The notes under the pieces were generated by a model that saw nothing but the letters and a program-made list of their open reading frames with translations, was not told the origin of the DNA and did not search any database. A DNA stretch of 64,000 bases from Saccharina japonica (taxonomy: Eukaryota > Sar > Phaeophyceae > Laminariales > Laminariaceae), in the NCBI GenBank assembly GCA_008828725.1, contig MEHQ01003910.1, forward strand, positions 4,371-68,370, given 5' to 3'. Shown here in pieces: positions 1 to 13,000 of this stretch. A program made the position numbers and the translations under genes. How positions within the stretch are numbered: position 1 is the first letter of the stretch; each line of letters begins with the position of its first letter.

Positions 1-149
1 GGAGAGCACAACAAGGCAAGCCACACCATCACACCACCACACCACATGCTGCCACCACACCAACACCACCAGGACAGAGCTATTGCACGACTGCGTATCT
101 TCCCTATAGCTACTAGGTGGTAGTGGCGGTGCGGGTGGTGATGGTGTTT

Positions 150-177
150 GGTGGTGGTGGTGGTGGTGGTGGTGGTT
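150..177. repeat. GGT trinucleotide microsatellite
   Basis: About nine GGT/TGG units in a row, following a looser GGT-rich stretch from 117. Simple sequence repeat; no coding role seen. Confidence 0.9.
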
Positions 178-410
178 GCAAATCTGTGTGTGTGTGATGA
201 TGCTCTTCCTCTGCTGCCGCAACATCCCAGTGACAATTGCCACTGGTAAGAGTTAGCTAGGGCAGTCATTATGCGGCCTAGCTCTGCGATCTTGGCACCG
301 ATTTCGACACGAGCAGTACTAAACTTTAAGCGTAAATAGCGGGCGTCTATCAGTCCCGAGCGCGTCTGAATCGGTTCGGTGTACGCGTCGCACGGCAAAA
401 GCAAAGCGAA

Positions 411-471
411 CGAGGGACGTGCGAGGGACGTGCGAGGGACGTGCGAGGGACGTGCGAGGGACGTGCGAGGG
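411..471. repeat. 11-bp tandem minisatellite
   Basis: The unit gagggacgtgc is repeated about five and a half times without visible divergence. The perfect repetition argues for recent expansion. One forward frame stays open across it (VRGTCEGRARDVRG), which is only a by-product of the repeat. Confidence 0.9.
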
Positions 472-944
472 ATAAACCTCAATATTAAGGATTCTTTAAA
501 TAAAGCCACGCTGTGGCAGTTTTCAGAACTGTTTTTTGTCCGTTTGTGTCCGTCGCGATGGGGTGTAGTCAGCAGCATTGTTGCAAGTGGCCGTCACCGA
601 ATGCGCATTGGCGTATTCAGGATCCAGCGGTTCAACGGCTGTCCACCCGGCGTTGCGTATGAAGACAACGATCACACGTAGCACGATGTACTCCCTCATA
701 CGCACCTACCGCTATGCCATTAAAACCTGAGCATATCAAGACGTCTTAAGCAAACAGCAGGTACTACAGTACGCAACTACGCATGAGCATATGAAGACCT
801 CTCCGCTTGAATATATACAAGTAGGGAGACAATACGAGCCTTGGTTTGAGTGACACAATATTCTCCGCTGCACTTAAGTTGCGGATCCTCAATTGTCACC
901 CCTACCCCTGGGACCGGCCATTCATTTGTGCACCATTGAAACAG

Positions 945-1016
945 GACCCTGGACGGGAACAACATCATGACCATCGAGGATGGTGCTTTCACGGATTTGA
1001 TAGCTCTTACGGATTT
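945..1016 (+). CDS. Gene A LRR exon 1 (type A)
   Basis: 72-bp exon between acag and gtaagt, phase 2-2. It encodes one 24-residue LRR beginning TLDGNNIMTIEDGAF, with the fixed Asn at repeat position 5 and Phe at position 15. The flanking introns resemble those of the exons at 5889-7290. It is the most upstream LRR I can support, so at least one earlier exon must exist to supply the split Leu codon. Confidence 0.85.
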
Positions 1017-4000
1017 GTAAGTGGGCGAGCCAACGTGGTGTTCCTCTTGTTCGACGTAGATAGACAAGTAGACTGAATCCGGGGGTGACCATCCAGGCTT
1101 TTTAGCTGGCGACCCCCGGAGTCATTCGATCAATTGACTGCCCTGGTTATTCGCAACCTTTGGCTTAAAGGTACAACGCCATTAGGGTACCCGTTACACT
1201 GCGCCCTCAGGCAAACGTCACGCCCGAGTTTGGAGTCGGGTAGAGGGTTGACCGAGAGAGTGGGCAACCAAAAATCGCAGTAATGTGTCGGAAGAGGTAG
1301 TGCGTACACCGTAGGCTACCGTAGTCTTCCACGACTTGGGCGTTGCTTGCCCTGTTACAACATTTTCCCGCTGGACGATGAATGCCTTGTCCGCAGGAGG
1401 TTTCAGAGCGTGTCTGTACGCCAACGAAATCCGAGTTGTATCGCGACACTAACAGCAACCTGAGGATGCTTTACTACCCACCCCCTGACGACAACCAAAG
1501 TATGCGACACTAGGGAGTTGCGTAGTAGAGATGGAACGTTTGTAATGTAAACACACTGCTTCCGTTCGAAATAAAGTTGCCTCCGGGTAGGGTAGGGGGG
1601 GGGGGGCGTGGTCTTGAAATGTTGAGTATTAATTCAGATATCGAGGAGGTGTTTCGGTCGATAGACCCACCACCCCATAGCTTCCTAACAATGTTGTTAG
1701 TGTCTGTTTTAGCGAGAAATTTGACCTGTGATTTAATGGGCTTCGCTCAGTCTCTTGGCCTTTGTAAGGAGATTGGGTTAGTATGCGCATCACACATCAT
1801 ATATTTTGCGAATCGACTCTCCGTGCTGGCCAGGCCGGGCTTCGATTACCGGCTTCGTCGCATTCTTCGTTTTCAATACACAATATATTTGCTTATTACC
1901 GATATTGTAAGTTATACGTAGGTTTTGTTTTTACCCTGCAAACGAACGGGCATGGGCTCGTGTTTTGTTCGGTTTAGCGATATACCAACCCCTTGTATCT
2001 GGGCACCACCGAGCCGCACGTGCGCTGTTGGTACAAACACGGGGATATTACACAGGCGTTATTTTTACGTCGTGATGTTGTGCGTATTATGGTTGGCGTT
2101 TACTACATCATACGCACGTATACACCAGCGCGGCAATGCGAATTTCATGTCAGTTTTGTTTTTTGTTGTTGCGCGGCGAAAAAACGGGCATTGCCTCGGC
2201 CTAACCCTAATCCTAATCCTAACCCAAAACCTATGCGGGCTGCTACTCCATTTCTGCCGGTTAAGACATGCCAACGCACATTATTTAGGTATTGTCATCA
2301 CCAACTAAAAATAAATTGTCGGCGTGATCCTTCATGCTTTTGTTATGCACCTTGCCATATAGATTGCGGCAGGTACACCGAATGTAGACAAGAACCCTTC
2401 GGGTCTTCAGCATTCATATTTACTATTCATAGCGCTCCTTTCGTTTACCGCCGTACGTCTGTTCCTTCGCTATTAGCCCTTTATGAACGTGGACGGATTA
2501 CGTGTCAAACTCTGTGAACGTGACAAATACAACATCGGTAACACCAAGCAGCCACGGCTGCTGTTGTATGAGAGGCGTTCCGTGCGACACCCGGCGAGCG
2601 TATGTACTGGGATAGCATAATGCGCTTAGGTTCCGCGACGTATTGTAGGTGTTCTGCTTCGTGCTGCTGTCCAGTTCCACAACTACTGCTTGTGATGCTG
2701 TAAATATGACGCCGAATACCCTTGGAAAATTAAATATTCCTGAAATCCATACTTGCGGGTAGCCGTACGTAGGAGTAGAATGGAGTAGATCAGAGGGAGG
2801 AGATAACATACGATTGATAAACAGGGGGGTGTTCTTCGTCGGTGTCTTGACGTCTACATAACTACTACTACGCGCTTGAGAAGCTCCTTGCTTCAATGCT
2901 GTCACAAACGTTCCTTTCAATCTGGAACGAAGAGCGGAGATTGAGCTGGAATTTGAATCGTTCCATAATACTGCCTGATCTGCGTAGAACCCCCCTTCTA
3001 GAGAAAGTGTGTTCCTTATCTTATGAACTGTGAGTGATTCCGCTGCTGCTATTATATGTACATGGCGTATTATATCAGTACAATTCACCTGCTGCTAGGA
3101 TACACTGTGAAGCTGCACTGCAGTCTCCACTGAAGAACTACCAGCGTAAAGTCATTAGACTGCTCTCCTGCGGCTGCTACTGAACACTGATCACAACACT
3201 GGGCTGCTGTTACCTACCAGTAGTTCTCACCACACTTGTACTTTTGAACCAGCCGTTACGCACGGATATACACTGCTGCTACCGCTACTACAGTAGAAGA
3301 GGCAAAGTACGGGTACCCTCTTGTACGGGTGTAAATCTTCTCATATTATGAACGCAATTACGCTTAGTCTAACGTCGCACCGTCTTCTAATACGTCGGCA
3401 TGCAATCAGGTGTCTCGAAGAAAACCAGCTTGTGATCCTTCAAACCGACCTCTTCGCTGGCATGGTGGCTCTGGAAGACCTGTGAGTATACCAAATGTAT
3501 GTATATATTCTTGTAAGTCAGATGCATCGAGATCAGACAGTCACGTAAAACATATTCCGTGGAGTGCAACCGAAATCCTCTGTCGTCTGTGGGGTGGATA
3601 TGACCGAACGGGCTGCGCCTGTTGGAATTGTGGGTGGTGACAACCGCCGGTAGACATCAAGGCTCGCGCTGACAGCTGGGGCGAACGACGGGCGTTACAA
3701 CAGTACACATGTCGATGTATTTGTGTATATGGGTTTTCAATTGTTTTCGGTTCAAAGGCAACCCTCCGCGTAGACCAACTATAGAGTACTCGAAGTCAGG
3801 AACAATGGATGTGGTGGTGTCCGGTGATTCACCGTGTTGGAGTCGTATTGCAGGCAATTACAGGAAATATGAGATGGAATCGTTTACGTATACCGGCTGG
3901 GTTGCTGTTCTTAGTTTCTCGGTGTCTAAGCTCTCGACGCCCGGTCCGTCGACCTCGTCAGTTTTTCTGTGCTCTTGAAGCGTACAGTATTTTCTGGAAC

Positions 4001-7000
4001 CATGTGTAAATTTTCATGCCGCGAGGGTTTGAACTGGTAGATCCTATAACGCACAATTCGACGAGAGTTGACGAGGGAAGAAAGGGCTGGACTATTGTCG
4101 CGATAAACATGCGAGGCAAGAACTGTAGTGAGGGAGGCGGGAGGAGAGCCCACTTTGTGACCCCGGATCTGAGTTACGACTATTAATAGTAAGGAGAGCA
4201 AAGGGAAGGTCGAAGATAATAAACGGGATGAAACAAACAAAACCGGAACGTTTACTCAGTGTTAACGTAGCTATATTAGCTAATGCTGTAACTGCAGTAG
4301 GTCTACAACATAATCAATGATACTGACCATTGCTGGCATAGTTCCGCAACCCCTTATTTCTAACGATGGCTCCCTTGATAAAATAGTGAGCGGTTAAGAT
4401 AGTCGCCGTGTTGTACGGATAATCAGAGTAGTGGCTTGTGTGCCCATGTCGACGTTTACCGGTAACGATATCAGAGGTCGCATGCCTGTTCGACAATATT
4501 TTAAGCCTATAGGTTGTTGCGGTTTGGGCGCACACCAGGGCGTTCTCTACAATCCGTGCGAAACCACCAACCCCTGTACACAACTCCAGTTTTTTCCTGG
4601 TTTATGCCTATTTTTAAAGCACCCCCTGTGCGTTCTCTGCAACATATAGCACCAGCGTGTGTACACCACACCGTCCGATACTGATTAAACATATTCCAGC
4701 TTTTCGACCACCGCGGCATACAGTGTCCGCGAGGGCTTCGCAACTTTAGATGTAAGCGCGCGATCGTGCGGCCGATTCACCAACAACAAATCATACCAAC
4801 GGGGGAGAAAGTGAAATACGTTGCGCGGGTGACTGCTGTAAGCTGGAAATCCACTGTAACTCCCGGCCTTCTCACCAAGGCTGACGTGTTCGCCTGTGCC
4901 GCTTTGTCGTCCGTGGCGAGTACTGTAGTTGTTGTGTTTGGGTAGGTTGCGTGCAGTACGTGCGCTTTGTCTGTGTGCTAGATTATATGAATACCGTTTA
5001 CCGATAGGATGCAAAAACAAAACCCTTAAGTTTGGTTTATTTGCGAGACCCCAGCCCAATGCATAAAGCAATGGGGCCCCGGCGATACACATAACGCAAC
5101 CTAAAGGAAAAATCTGCGACAAACTTTATGTTTCATATTGCAGCTCAGCGATGTCCCCCTGTCCATCGCGATAGCAAGCAGCATCACACCCGGAGTGGGT
5201 TTCTCTGGCGCCAGGACTGAGGCGCTGTGCATTCCTAATTTTTCATTACAAACGTCACTTTACCATTGACCATGTATCCCACTCGAGAAAAGGCAAGGGG
5301 TGGAGGGGTGGTACTCGACGATTCCCGTTGTGAAACTAATTCAAGTCTGCATTCTCGCGATTGATATTCGAATTCCAGTTCCTTCTCTCCGATCCCAACG
5401 AAACCGACGACCCGTGCGTTCTCTCCGGTACTTACGGCCGTATATTGCGTTGCGTGGTACTGCTGATGAACTTGGAACCAAGGAAGTCAACAGTAGTTAC
5501 CTTCGATCCATACATCCTTGAATGTGCGGTGTGCTGCGTCACTGGTGGTGGTCCATTTGAATGTGTAGTGTGCCGCGTAAATAGTGGTGCCCGTCGTTAC
5601 ACGTAACGTTGTGTGCCAAGCTTCCACTGTATCACCTGCGTATTCTGCGTATCGTGTAGAGAGCAGAGGGGGTACACACGTAACGCTCTGCACGCCCCGG
5701 TACGTCCCATAACATATACCTACGCCTGAGCATATTGAAACCTTTGAGCGTAAATTGATACCAGTAGAAAGAAGAGCGTGTTGATCATGTTTGAGTGGTA
5801 TGTGCCTCACGCTGTCACGTGGCAGCGGCGTCCTTACATTTGCTATTTCTTCTGAGACCGGAGGTCCGTCCTTGTGCCGCTCAAACAGGAATCTGGATGA
5901 CAACATGATCACGACCATCGAAGCTAATGCGTTTGCCGATTTGGCCGTACTTGATGAGCTGTGAGTGACCCAGTGAGGATTATGTTCCCTCGATCCATGT
6001 AAAACGACACACGGAAGCCACGGTTTCATACGTTAGTTGGTTGTGTTACGTCAGTTGCCTACCGACAATGGACACCCCGCCCGCATTAAGGCGCGCAGCA
6101 CTCTACGCCCTTCGAAGCCCATGTACAAATACGCCTGAGCATATCCGAACCGATCATAATTAATTTGCTCGAGTAGGACAATCGTGTAAAGATCAGTAGA
6201 ATACACACGTCACACTCTGCACGCCCCGGTACGCGCCTACAATATAGGCCTGAGCATACCAACACCTGTGAACATGAAATTATTACAGTAGGAAGAGCGT
6301 ATGGGCATTGTTTGAGTGCTATGTACTTCACGCCGTCGTGCGGCAGAAACGTTTTTACTGTTGCTATTTGTTCTGACACCGCAGTTCCGTCGTTGTGCCG
6401 TTCAAACAGGTTGCTGAACGAAAACTTGATCGCGAACGTCGATGCCGATGCTTTTGCGGGTTTGTTCGCACTTGATACCTTGTGAGTGACCCAGTGAGGA
6501 TGATATCCCCCTTAACCCATAAAGGACGAGACACGACACGGAAACCACTTTTTCATACGTTGGCTGGTGCGGTTACGTCTATTGTCTTCTAACGATCGAT
6601 ACCTTGCCATAATTAAGGCCCTGTACGCCCTTTGAAGCCAATACGCACATATGCTTGAGCTCATCCAAACCAGTCAGAAACAATCGGCTCGAGTACGAAA
6701 AGCATTTGACCCTTGTCCAAGTGTTATGTTCCTCGCGCGACCATGCGGCAGCGACATCCTCCCCATTGTTATTCGCTCTGAGACGCGAGACGCGGCGTTG
6801 TGCCGGTCAAACAGGGATCTCGAAGAAAATATGATCGAGACCCTCGACCCGAACACTTTTGCGGATCTGACTGCAGTTCGACTCATGTGAGTAAGCCAGC
6901 GAGGGTGACTCGTATAGAAAGAGGCACGAAAACCACGGTTTCATACGTAAGGTGATGCTGTTGCGTCAATTGACTGCTAACGACCGACACCTCACCCACA

Positions 7001-10000
7001 TTAAGGCCCGCTGCGCTGTGCGCCGTCGGGATGCACATACGCGAACACTTCGTACGCGCGAGCATACTCAAAGCTCTCAACCTTAATCGGTACGAGTAGG
7101 AAAAAGTGTATGTGTCTTGTTCGAGTGTTGTTTCGCCCCGCGCTGTATTGCGGCATCAAAAGGTTCGACCCTTTTCACTGCTCAAAACGAGACTTCTATT
7201 TTTGTTTGGTCGGAACAGATGCCTGGACGATAACAAAATCAAGACCCTCGACGCGGGTGTTTTCGCTGGTTTGGGTACTCTTCAAACTCTGTGAGTGAGC
7301 GATGGAGGGTGACGTTTCATGAAAACTAGTAGGGAAACCACAGTTTCATACATGTGTGGCTGATTATGCTACACGCTTGACTGCGGACAATGGATAACTC
7401 GTCCGAACGAAGTCAGGAAAAACGTTTCTACACAACCTCGACGACGAAGGTATATCTCGCTGGACAATGTAATCCAGGCAGAACTAGCTACCCCCCCCCC
7501 CCCCCATTCCCTCGAATACAAAAACGCGGACACACGGACACCGGAAGAAGCATTTTGTGTTGGGGTTGAATGTCTGCAACGAAAACGAACCTATACCCGT
7601 TATAAACGGATATTCGCCCAGGCTGGGCATGCAGCAATGACTTAGGTTGACGCGTTGACGAAGGTAGGCTGTTTGGTCAATGGGTTGGTTACCTTGAATG
7701 CAGGGGCATTCACACGGGAAGATTGCTCAATTTGGCAGATTAAACCACTTTTCCGATGCTGCCGTCGGATAACCTATCCCCCAGGATCAACTGGGATCCA
7801 TCAAAGTAACGTACGAATAGTTGTCAAGATGTTTAGGTATGTACGACAATATATGCCTGATCACTGCCCCACGGTAAGAAGCGCATGACACGCACTATTT
7901 GTTTCTCGGACTGTCAAACGGCCTGCACTTATCATGTAGTGCCATTGTCATCCATTTCCACCAAAACCGGTAGCTGACGCACACAGGCGGTCTGCTCGAA
8001 TTTGCAGTCTGTCGAGCGTCCTCCACGCCTAACGACCGCCCTGTGCACAGCAATCGCCTCGTTACGATTAAAAAAAAAAAAAAACACTGCACTAACTGAC
8101 TGCAAGCGTTTGACACACGGCCTAATTTTTCTCACCAACAGTCAAACGATCGAAATGGGCAAAACACTCATTTCGAGTTGATAGATGCCAATGCGGCGGT
8201 CAGGGCAACATTTAGTTTGCGCAAACAGGCCAGAAGCCCGGACTCCCAGTTCCGCGGACGCCGTTTCAGCCTGTTTTGTGCCCAGTGTTCATGATCGAGC
8301 GCCATGCCGTCGTTTGTGCGGTGCCCCCGCCATCGAGCGGCCGACACCCACAGTACACGCACTAGAACATGCACTTTGTTTAGGTTGCAGTATAATAGCT
8401 AGTATATAGGAGCCTCCCTTTCGGAGTGGTCTCTCATGGCGATACCCAGACGGAGAAGGCTACCCAAGTGTGATTAGTTTTGTGTCTGGTAAAACTTCGA
8501 ATTAAAATGTGGTGACCTCGGGTTTTTCTTAAGTAGTACCAAGATTGTCACGCTATTGACCGCAGAAGGGAGCGACCCAAGACAATAAAAATGCTGTCGC
8601 CCATATACTAGGCAGCGTATACTAACGCCTGTGTTAGTGGCAGTTAACACAGGCATTCGAACAAAAAAACGGTACGGATTAAAATATTTATACTTGTATA
8701 CTGCTGTGTGATTCGTACCGAGAGGAACGGAGTTGACAATCAGTATAGTACCATGTGCTGAGTAATACTAGCTGTTTGAAGGATTCCGTCAGAAATATGT
8801 TTGGCATCAGGAAGGCAAGACGCCTTTTATGTTTGTCCCTCAAACTTAGTGCACAATTTCCGCGCCTTTAAGCCGAGGGGGGGTGCAGCTTTAGATTTTC
8901 GCCAGATTTATGAGGTCCTAGCAGTTTCTTCTACATTGTTCTTTCTAGGAACGCAGATATATACGTAGCGAAAGAAACAAAAAAAAAGCGTCCCCTCCGA
9001 TGAAACGTCGGTATGCCGGCACGAGCGGCGTGTACCGAGTTTCAGGGTCAAATTCGAGAACGGTACGTAAATCAATGAGCTTTTGAGTGTAAAATCGTGC
9101 AGTTTACAATACTAATAATAGTGGAACTTTCCTTGGTTTCATTATAGAAGCCGACTATTGGCGTTAACATCAACCCAGTTGTGATTTTACGCAGCAAGTT
9201 CTTCGCATTTATTGTGGAAAACACATTTACAGTTGCCTTGGAGTACCTAGGACAGGTTTGTTCTGAAAACAAAAACGTTATTCTTAGCCGGGCTATTGTT
9301 GACCATTTTGAAGGCGTGTGCTGCTTCTGGACGCAGAGTTTGTTGGCCTTTAACGCCAGCCGTAGCCCTCTAGCAAGCACACAGGATATGCCACCCTCTT
9401 CCGCTGCTTGTGCCTCTCCGTATAGTACCCAATTGGTGTCATTCGCGTAGCTCTTACATGCAGCATTTGTTCATGGGCGTACACACCGCACGCTGCAGGC
9501 ATTTATACAAAACGTGTCAACGTTACGGTGTTGCTGCACGTCTTGCGACGGTTCGCAGCCCATGTTTTGGGGTGGTTTCAGCATGCGTCTGTCTCTCTTA
9601 CGTTCCTGGTGCACGCAGTTGGACAATCGACCTGCTGTGTTTTTTGCCGACCTGAGGTACACGCCTTGCCGGCAGATCGGAAGACAGTGAGCCGGCCACA
9701 AGTGCTGAATTGCCACCGGCATTCATGTGAAAGGGGCATGTTCTGCGTTACCGTACAGACCTTCTCTTTCGTCGTATCGATCGGTGGGGAAACATATATT
9801 TGGTGTAAATATGCCTCTTCATTGATGGCTGTTCATTTACTTCGAGAATATTCCTGGGAAAAACAGACCTTTCTCACATGATGAGGCCTGTATGTTTGGT
9901 ACAATTTCAACCTTCGTGACTCTCTCTTCAGTTCTAAGGTTCTGAACTCGTCCATGGAGGCAGTGTCGGGGAGCGTAGGTCATGGCCACCCTTGGTGTTT

Positions 10001-13000
10001 GAGTCGCCGGATCGATTGCACGCCTTTTGCATCACGAGAAATCACTATCTCTTAACTTTCTCAGCAAGACGTTTTAGCATTCAGAAGCTCCTGTTTGGTA
10101 TCTACCCTCTGCTGTGACCACGTAGCACGCTTCGGAGGGTCTACCTAGCGGCCTAGGTAGGTTTGTGTACTAGCGATTGCTGTTTTCGTCAAAAACTTGA
10201 GTTGAACAACAGTACCAGCAGCCCGCGAAAATTACTTTGGTTTCATTCGTTTATGTGTACCAAAGGCATGGGAAGTCATTTGTTTAGTACAATACACCTT
10301 TGGTGATGAAAACAACGCCGGATCGATCCGGCGCCTGGCACAAAACGATTGCCCATGACCTACGATTTGAACAATGACGTTCACACAGTAGGTCTCAACA
10401 TCAAAACTGGCGAAATGCCGTCTCCAGTAGGTGGGGTGTCATTGAAGATGGAAAAATATGTTTAGGAAGAGTATCGCAACTGGAAACAAAACAAATACGA
10501 ATGTTAGATTTTCATGAATGCCTTCAGTACGTTTTGCACGAAGGGACCCCTTAACCGATGCGAACTTGTTGCAGTGATAAATAGTGATGCGCGGACGCAT
10601 TCAGCTAAGCTCGCCAGACACGGGTCACGGCTCCCCTCTCCCTGCGTCCATAAATAGTGTATGTTTCCCCGCTTTTGAGAGAACTTCCACTGCTGCAAGG
10701 GTAACCAGGTGTTTTTGTCAAATGTTTTCCAGACTGTCAAGCTCCCCCAGCGAGCAACTACCGATTGTTATGGCAATTGTTCTGGCTTGTTTTGCTTAGG
10801 AGCAGCCCATAGGAACGTTCTTCGGATTGCACGCACAAACGCCTTCATTTGTTAGTTTTGATGCAAAGAAAATGGTAACTTTCATATGTTAGTTCAGAAG
10901 CTAAATATCCTCTCTCCCTGCGTCCGGGGATAGGCATATTTTGTCGCTGTTGAAGAGGTCCGGCCTCAGGCCAATTGTCCACATACGTGGCCCTTGGTCT
11001 TGAAGTTTCACGCTGACTGGTGCCACGGCAGCAGGACGGTTTGTGTTTTGTCCTTCCCTTCCCCTGCCCTCCGAGCCAATCGTCAGGCGAGGGTTTGTTT
11101 GTTTTTGCGTTGTGCACCGGCATAGGATGTTTTTTTAACATTCTGCGCAAGGCTACCTGATTTTGTTTTTGTTGTAGTGATGTATATGGTGAAACAAAGG
11201 CAGCGAAAATGGAGTCGACGTTAGCGCTCACAATCCCCGCCTATCAAACTATAAAAACTACTGAAACATGATCATGGCGTTGGTAAAGTCACAGGGGACC
11301 ACAGTAAGTAGGACCAAATATTGATGGAAAACAAGGTATTATAGTTGTGTTTTTGTTTGTGTGTGTACCGGAGGTCCTGATTACTTGGCACCCCGTAACA
11401 TTGGTAGCGCAAACCTGACCCAATTTGTTTCAGCAGTCGCCGAGGGAGCCCCAGATATATTTCACGAACTGTCCCTGGTACGCGCTTGTCGTTGCACCGT
11501 CCGTCGTTTCTGCTGAAAATGGGTAGGTATCTCAACGTCAATGAGCTGGAGGTACTTCCAGACGGCATCTTCGACGACCTGGTGCTTCTAGAAAACTTGT
11601 GAGTATCGCGACAATATGGTGTGGTAAGCTGGTACCTTTCTTTCTCGGTTGAAGGTAGCTATGTTCAGAGTTAGCAAGCAGTTCGTCATTACATGGGGTA
11701 AGGTGGTACGCCTCGATTGCTCCTACGGTGGTCGAGGCTGAACAGGCTGTTGCTCAACCCGGAAAGCATCCGTGGTGACGGTCTTTGCCCCTTCATGAAA
11801 AACTCCGAGAGGCGAATGCCTTGCTGGCGATGCCCAGGTTTGTTGTTTTATATAGCACTGGTGGTGCAACGCTACTGCAGAATATGATTACCTGGAACCA
11901 AGGGTTCAACTTATGTTGAATCGGGTAAATATGTTTGACTAATCGTGTGCAATGTGAAACCACGCCGAGAGACCGTTGCTTGACACGTTATTGCGTGGGC
12001 CAAAGTTTGTACCGTATAATTTGTCTACTCCACGTCGATTCTCCGTTAGGCTCGGTGCACAGCCTCGTACAATCGTAAACATGTGCGCCTAGCAATATGA
12101 AGACCTCGCTCTATGACTTAGCAACAAGCGGGTAGGGGCCTGTTCAATTTATATGTGCCCCAACCTGTCATTCGGCAGCAGATTTGTCGTACATAACCCT
12201 CGAGCTGAGATGCAACATCCGTTCATGCGTCGTTGAGGCATTAGCCCCAACGAAATAATTATTGAGATGGTAATATTTTTTATTATGTGTGAGCCGGGGG
12301 ATATGCTCGTAAATTCCTGAGAGTTAGTGAGTGATGATCGTGTTCCTTTCATGCTGAGGCCAACCGGCATGGATCTAGCGGTCTTACATGTTCCTTGTTT
12401 TCCGCCAACACCTGGTGACGGACGTTCGATGATTCGACGGCCATGATAGGGTAGCGACAACGTGTCCCGGAAATCTAGAGCCGGTGCATTTATGATGGTT
12501 GTGTCAGGGGTGATGGAGGCCATGCGCTATATCCTAAGAACATTGAGGGTTTTCAGCGCGACAGATCGCGGTGAGAGGGTAGGCGAAGAAATGGGCAAAC
12601 GTTTCTGTACTGAATTACCTGACACGCAAAATTCACTCAACGCTTACGTGATCGGGTATTAAACAAAGTAGATTCTTGCGAAAAAGTGAACAAAGCGCGC
12701 CCCGCCGGGACACGGCGCGAGCCCGGCCCAGGCCACCCCGTTTATCGTAACGATATCGTGCCTGTATTTCGTCGAAGCGCATTGCATAACCTGTCACTCG
12801 TACCGTCAGTTTTCTCGGCGTCTCGTGCGAATGCCTACTCTCGGACGGTTATACCTATAGTGCTTTCGTCTTTCGAGACATGGCGCGCCATGAAATGTTT
12901 CGTCGGGTGAACCAAGACATATCCACGTTCAGCGTTTGACTGAGGTGCAGAAACTCGCTCGCGAATCGCCACCGTATCTCGTGGCACATGGATGCTTGTG

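Larger units (their letters stand above)
1..944. other. Region upstream of the first seen LRR exon of gene A
   Basis: I see no start codon exon, signal peptide or promoter that can be supported here. The stretch holds a GGT microsatellite (150-177) and an 11-bp tandem repeat (411-471). From about 780 it resembles the introns that precede the A-type LRR exons at 5889-6815: a gagcatatgaagacctc-like string at 784-800 and a ttgcggatcc string near 878, about 70 bp before the exon. It is therefore probably intron, with the 5' exons of gene A lying outside the window or too short to recognise. Confidence 0.4.
1017..3409 (+). other. Gene A intron with possible decayed LRR exon
   Basis: A 2.4-kb intron. 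It holds a possible decayed LRR exon (1410-1480), a 12-base G run (1595-1606) and a telomere-like CCTAA tract (2200-2225). Open frames at 1925-2517 on the + strand and 2498-3088 on the - strand show no recognisable domain or coding signature, so I treat them as chance. Confidence 0.6.
5650..7390 (+). repeat. Tandem array of exon-intron units in gene A
   Basis: Four consecutive units, each with an A-type LRR exon and like-sequenced introns. Exon starts are 5889, 6410, 6815 and 7219 (spacings 521, 405, 404). Shared intron landmarks before the exon are a cctgagcatat string, agaagagcgt, and a gcggcag motif about 70 bp upstream. Landmarks after it are gtgagtgacccagtgagg, ccacggtttcatacgt and acattaaggc. 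The pattern shows growth of the LRR row by unequal duplication of about 400-500-bp DNA units rather than by retroposition. Confidence 0.85.
7291..11526 (+). other. Gene A intron with decayed LRR unit and small repeats
   Basis: A 4.2-kb intron. It holds a C run (7491-7505), a decayed LRR unit (7670-7741), an A run near 8070, an inverted repeat pair (9975-10040 and 10298-10366), and a short direct duplication built on ctctccctgcgtcc (10636 and 10911). No coding exon is supported. Confidence 0.6.

Noticed and set aside
3926-4240. A - strand frame similar in protein to the - strand frame at 53093-53446
   Set aside because: The similarity (VVTQIRGHK and following) comes from the shared SINE body read backwards, not from a gene family.
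10395-10450. Possible LRR exon after cacagtag (reads LNIKTGEMPSPVGG)
   Set aside because: The required phase, the Asn-5 and Phe-15 positions and a donor are absent; the match is too loose.
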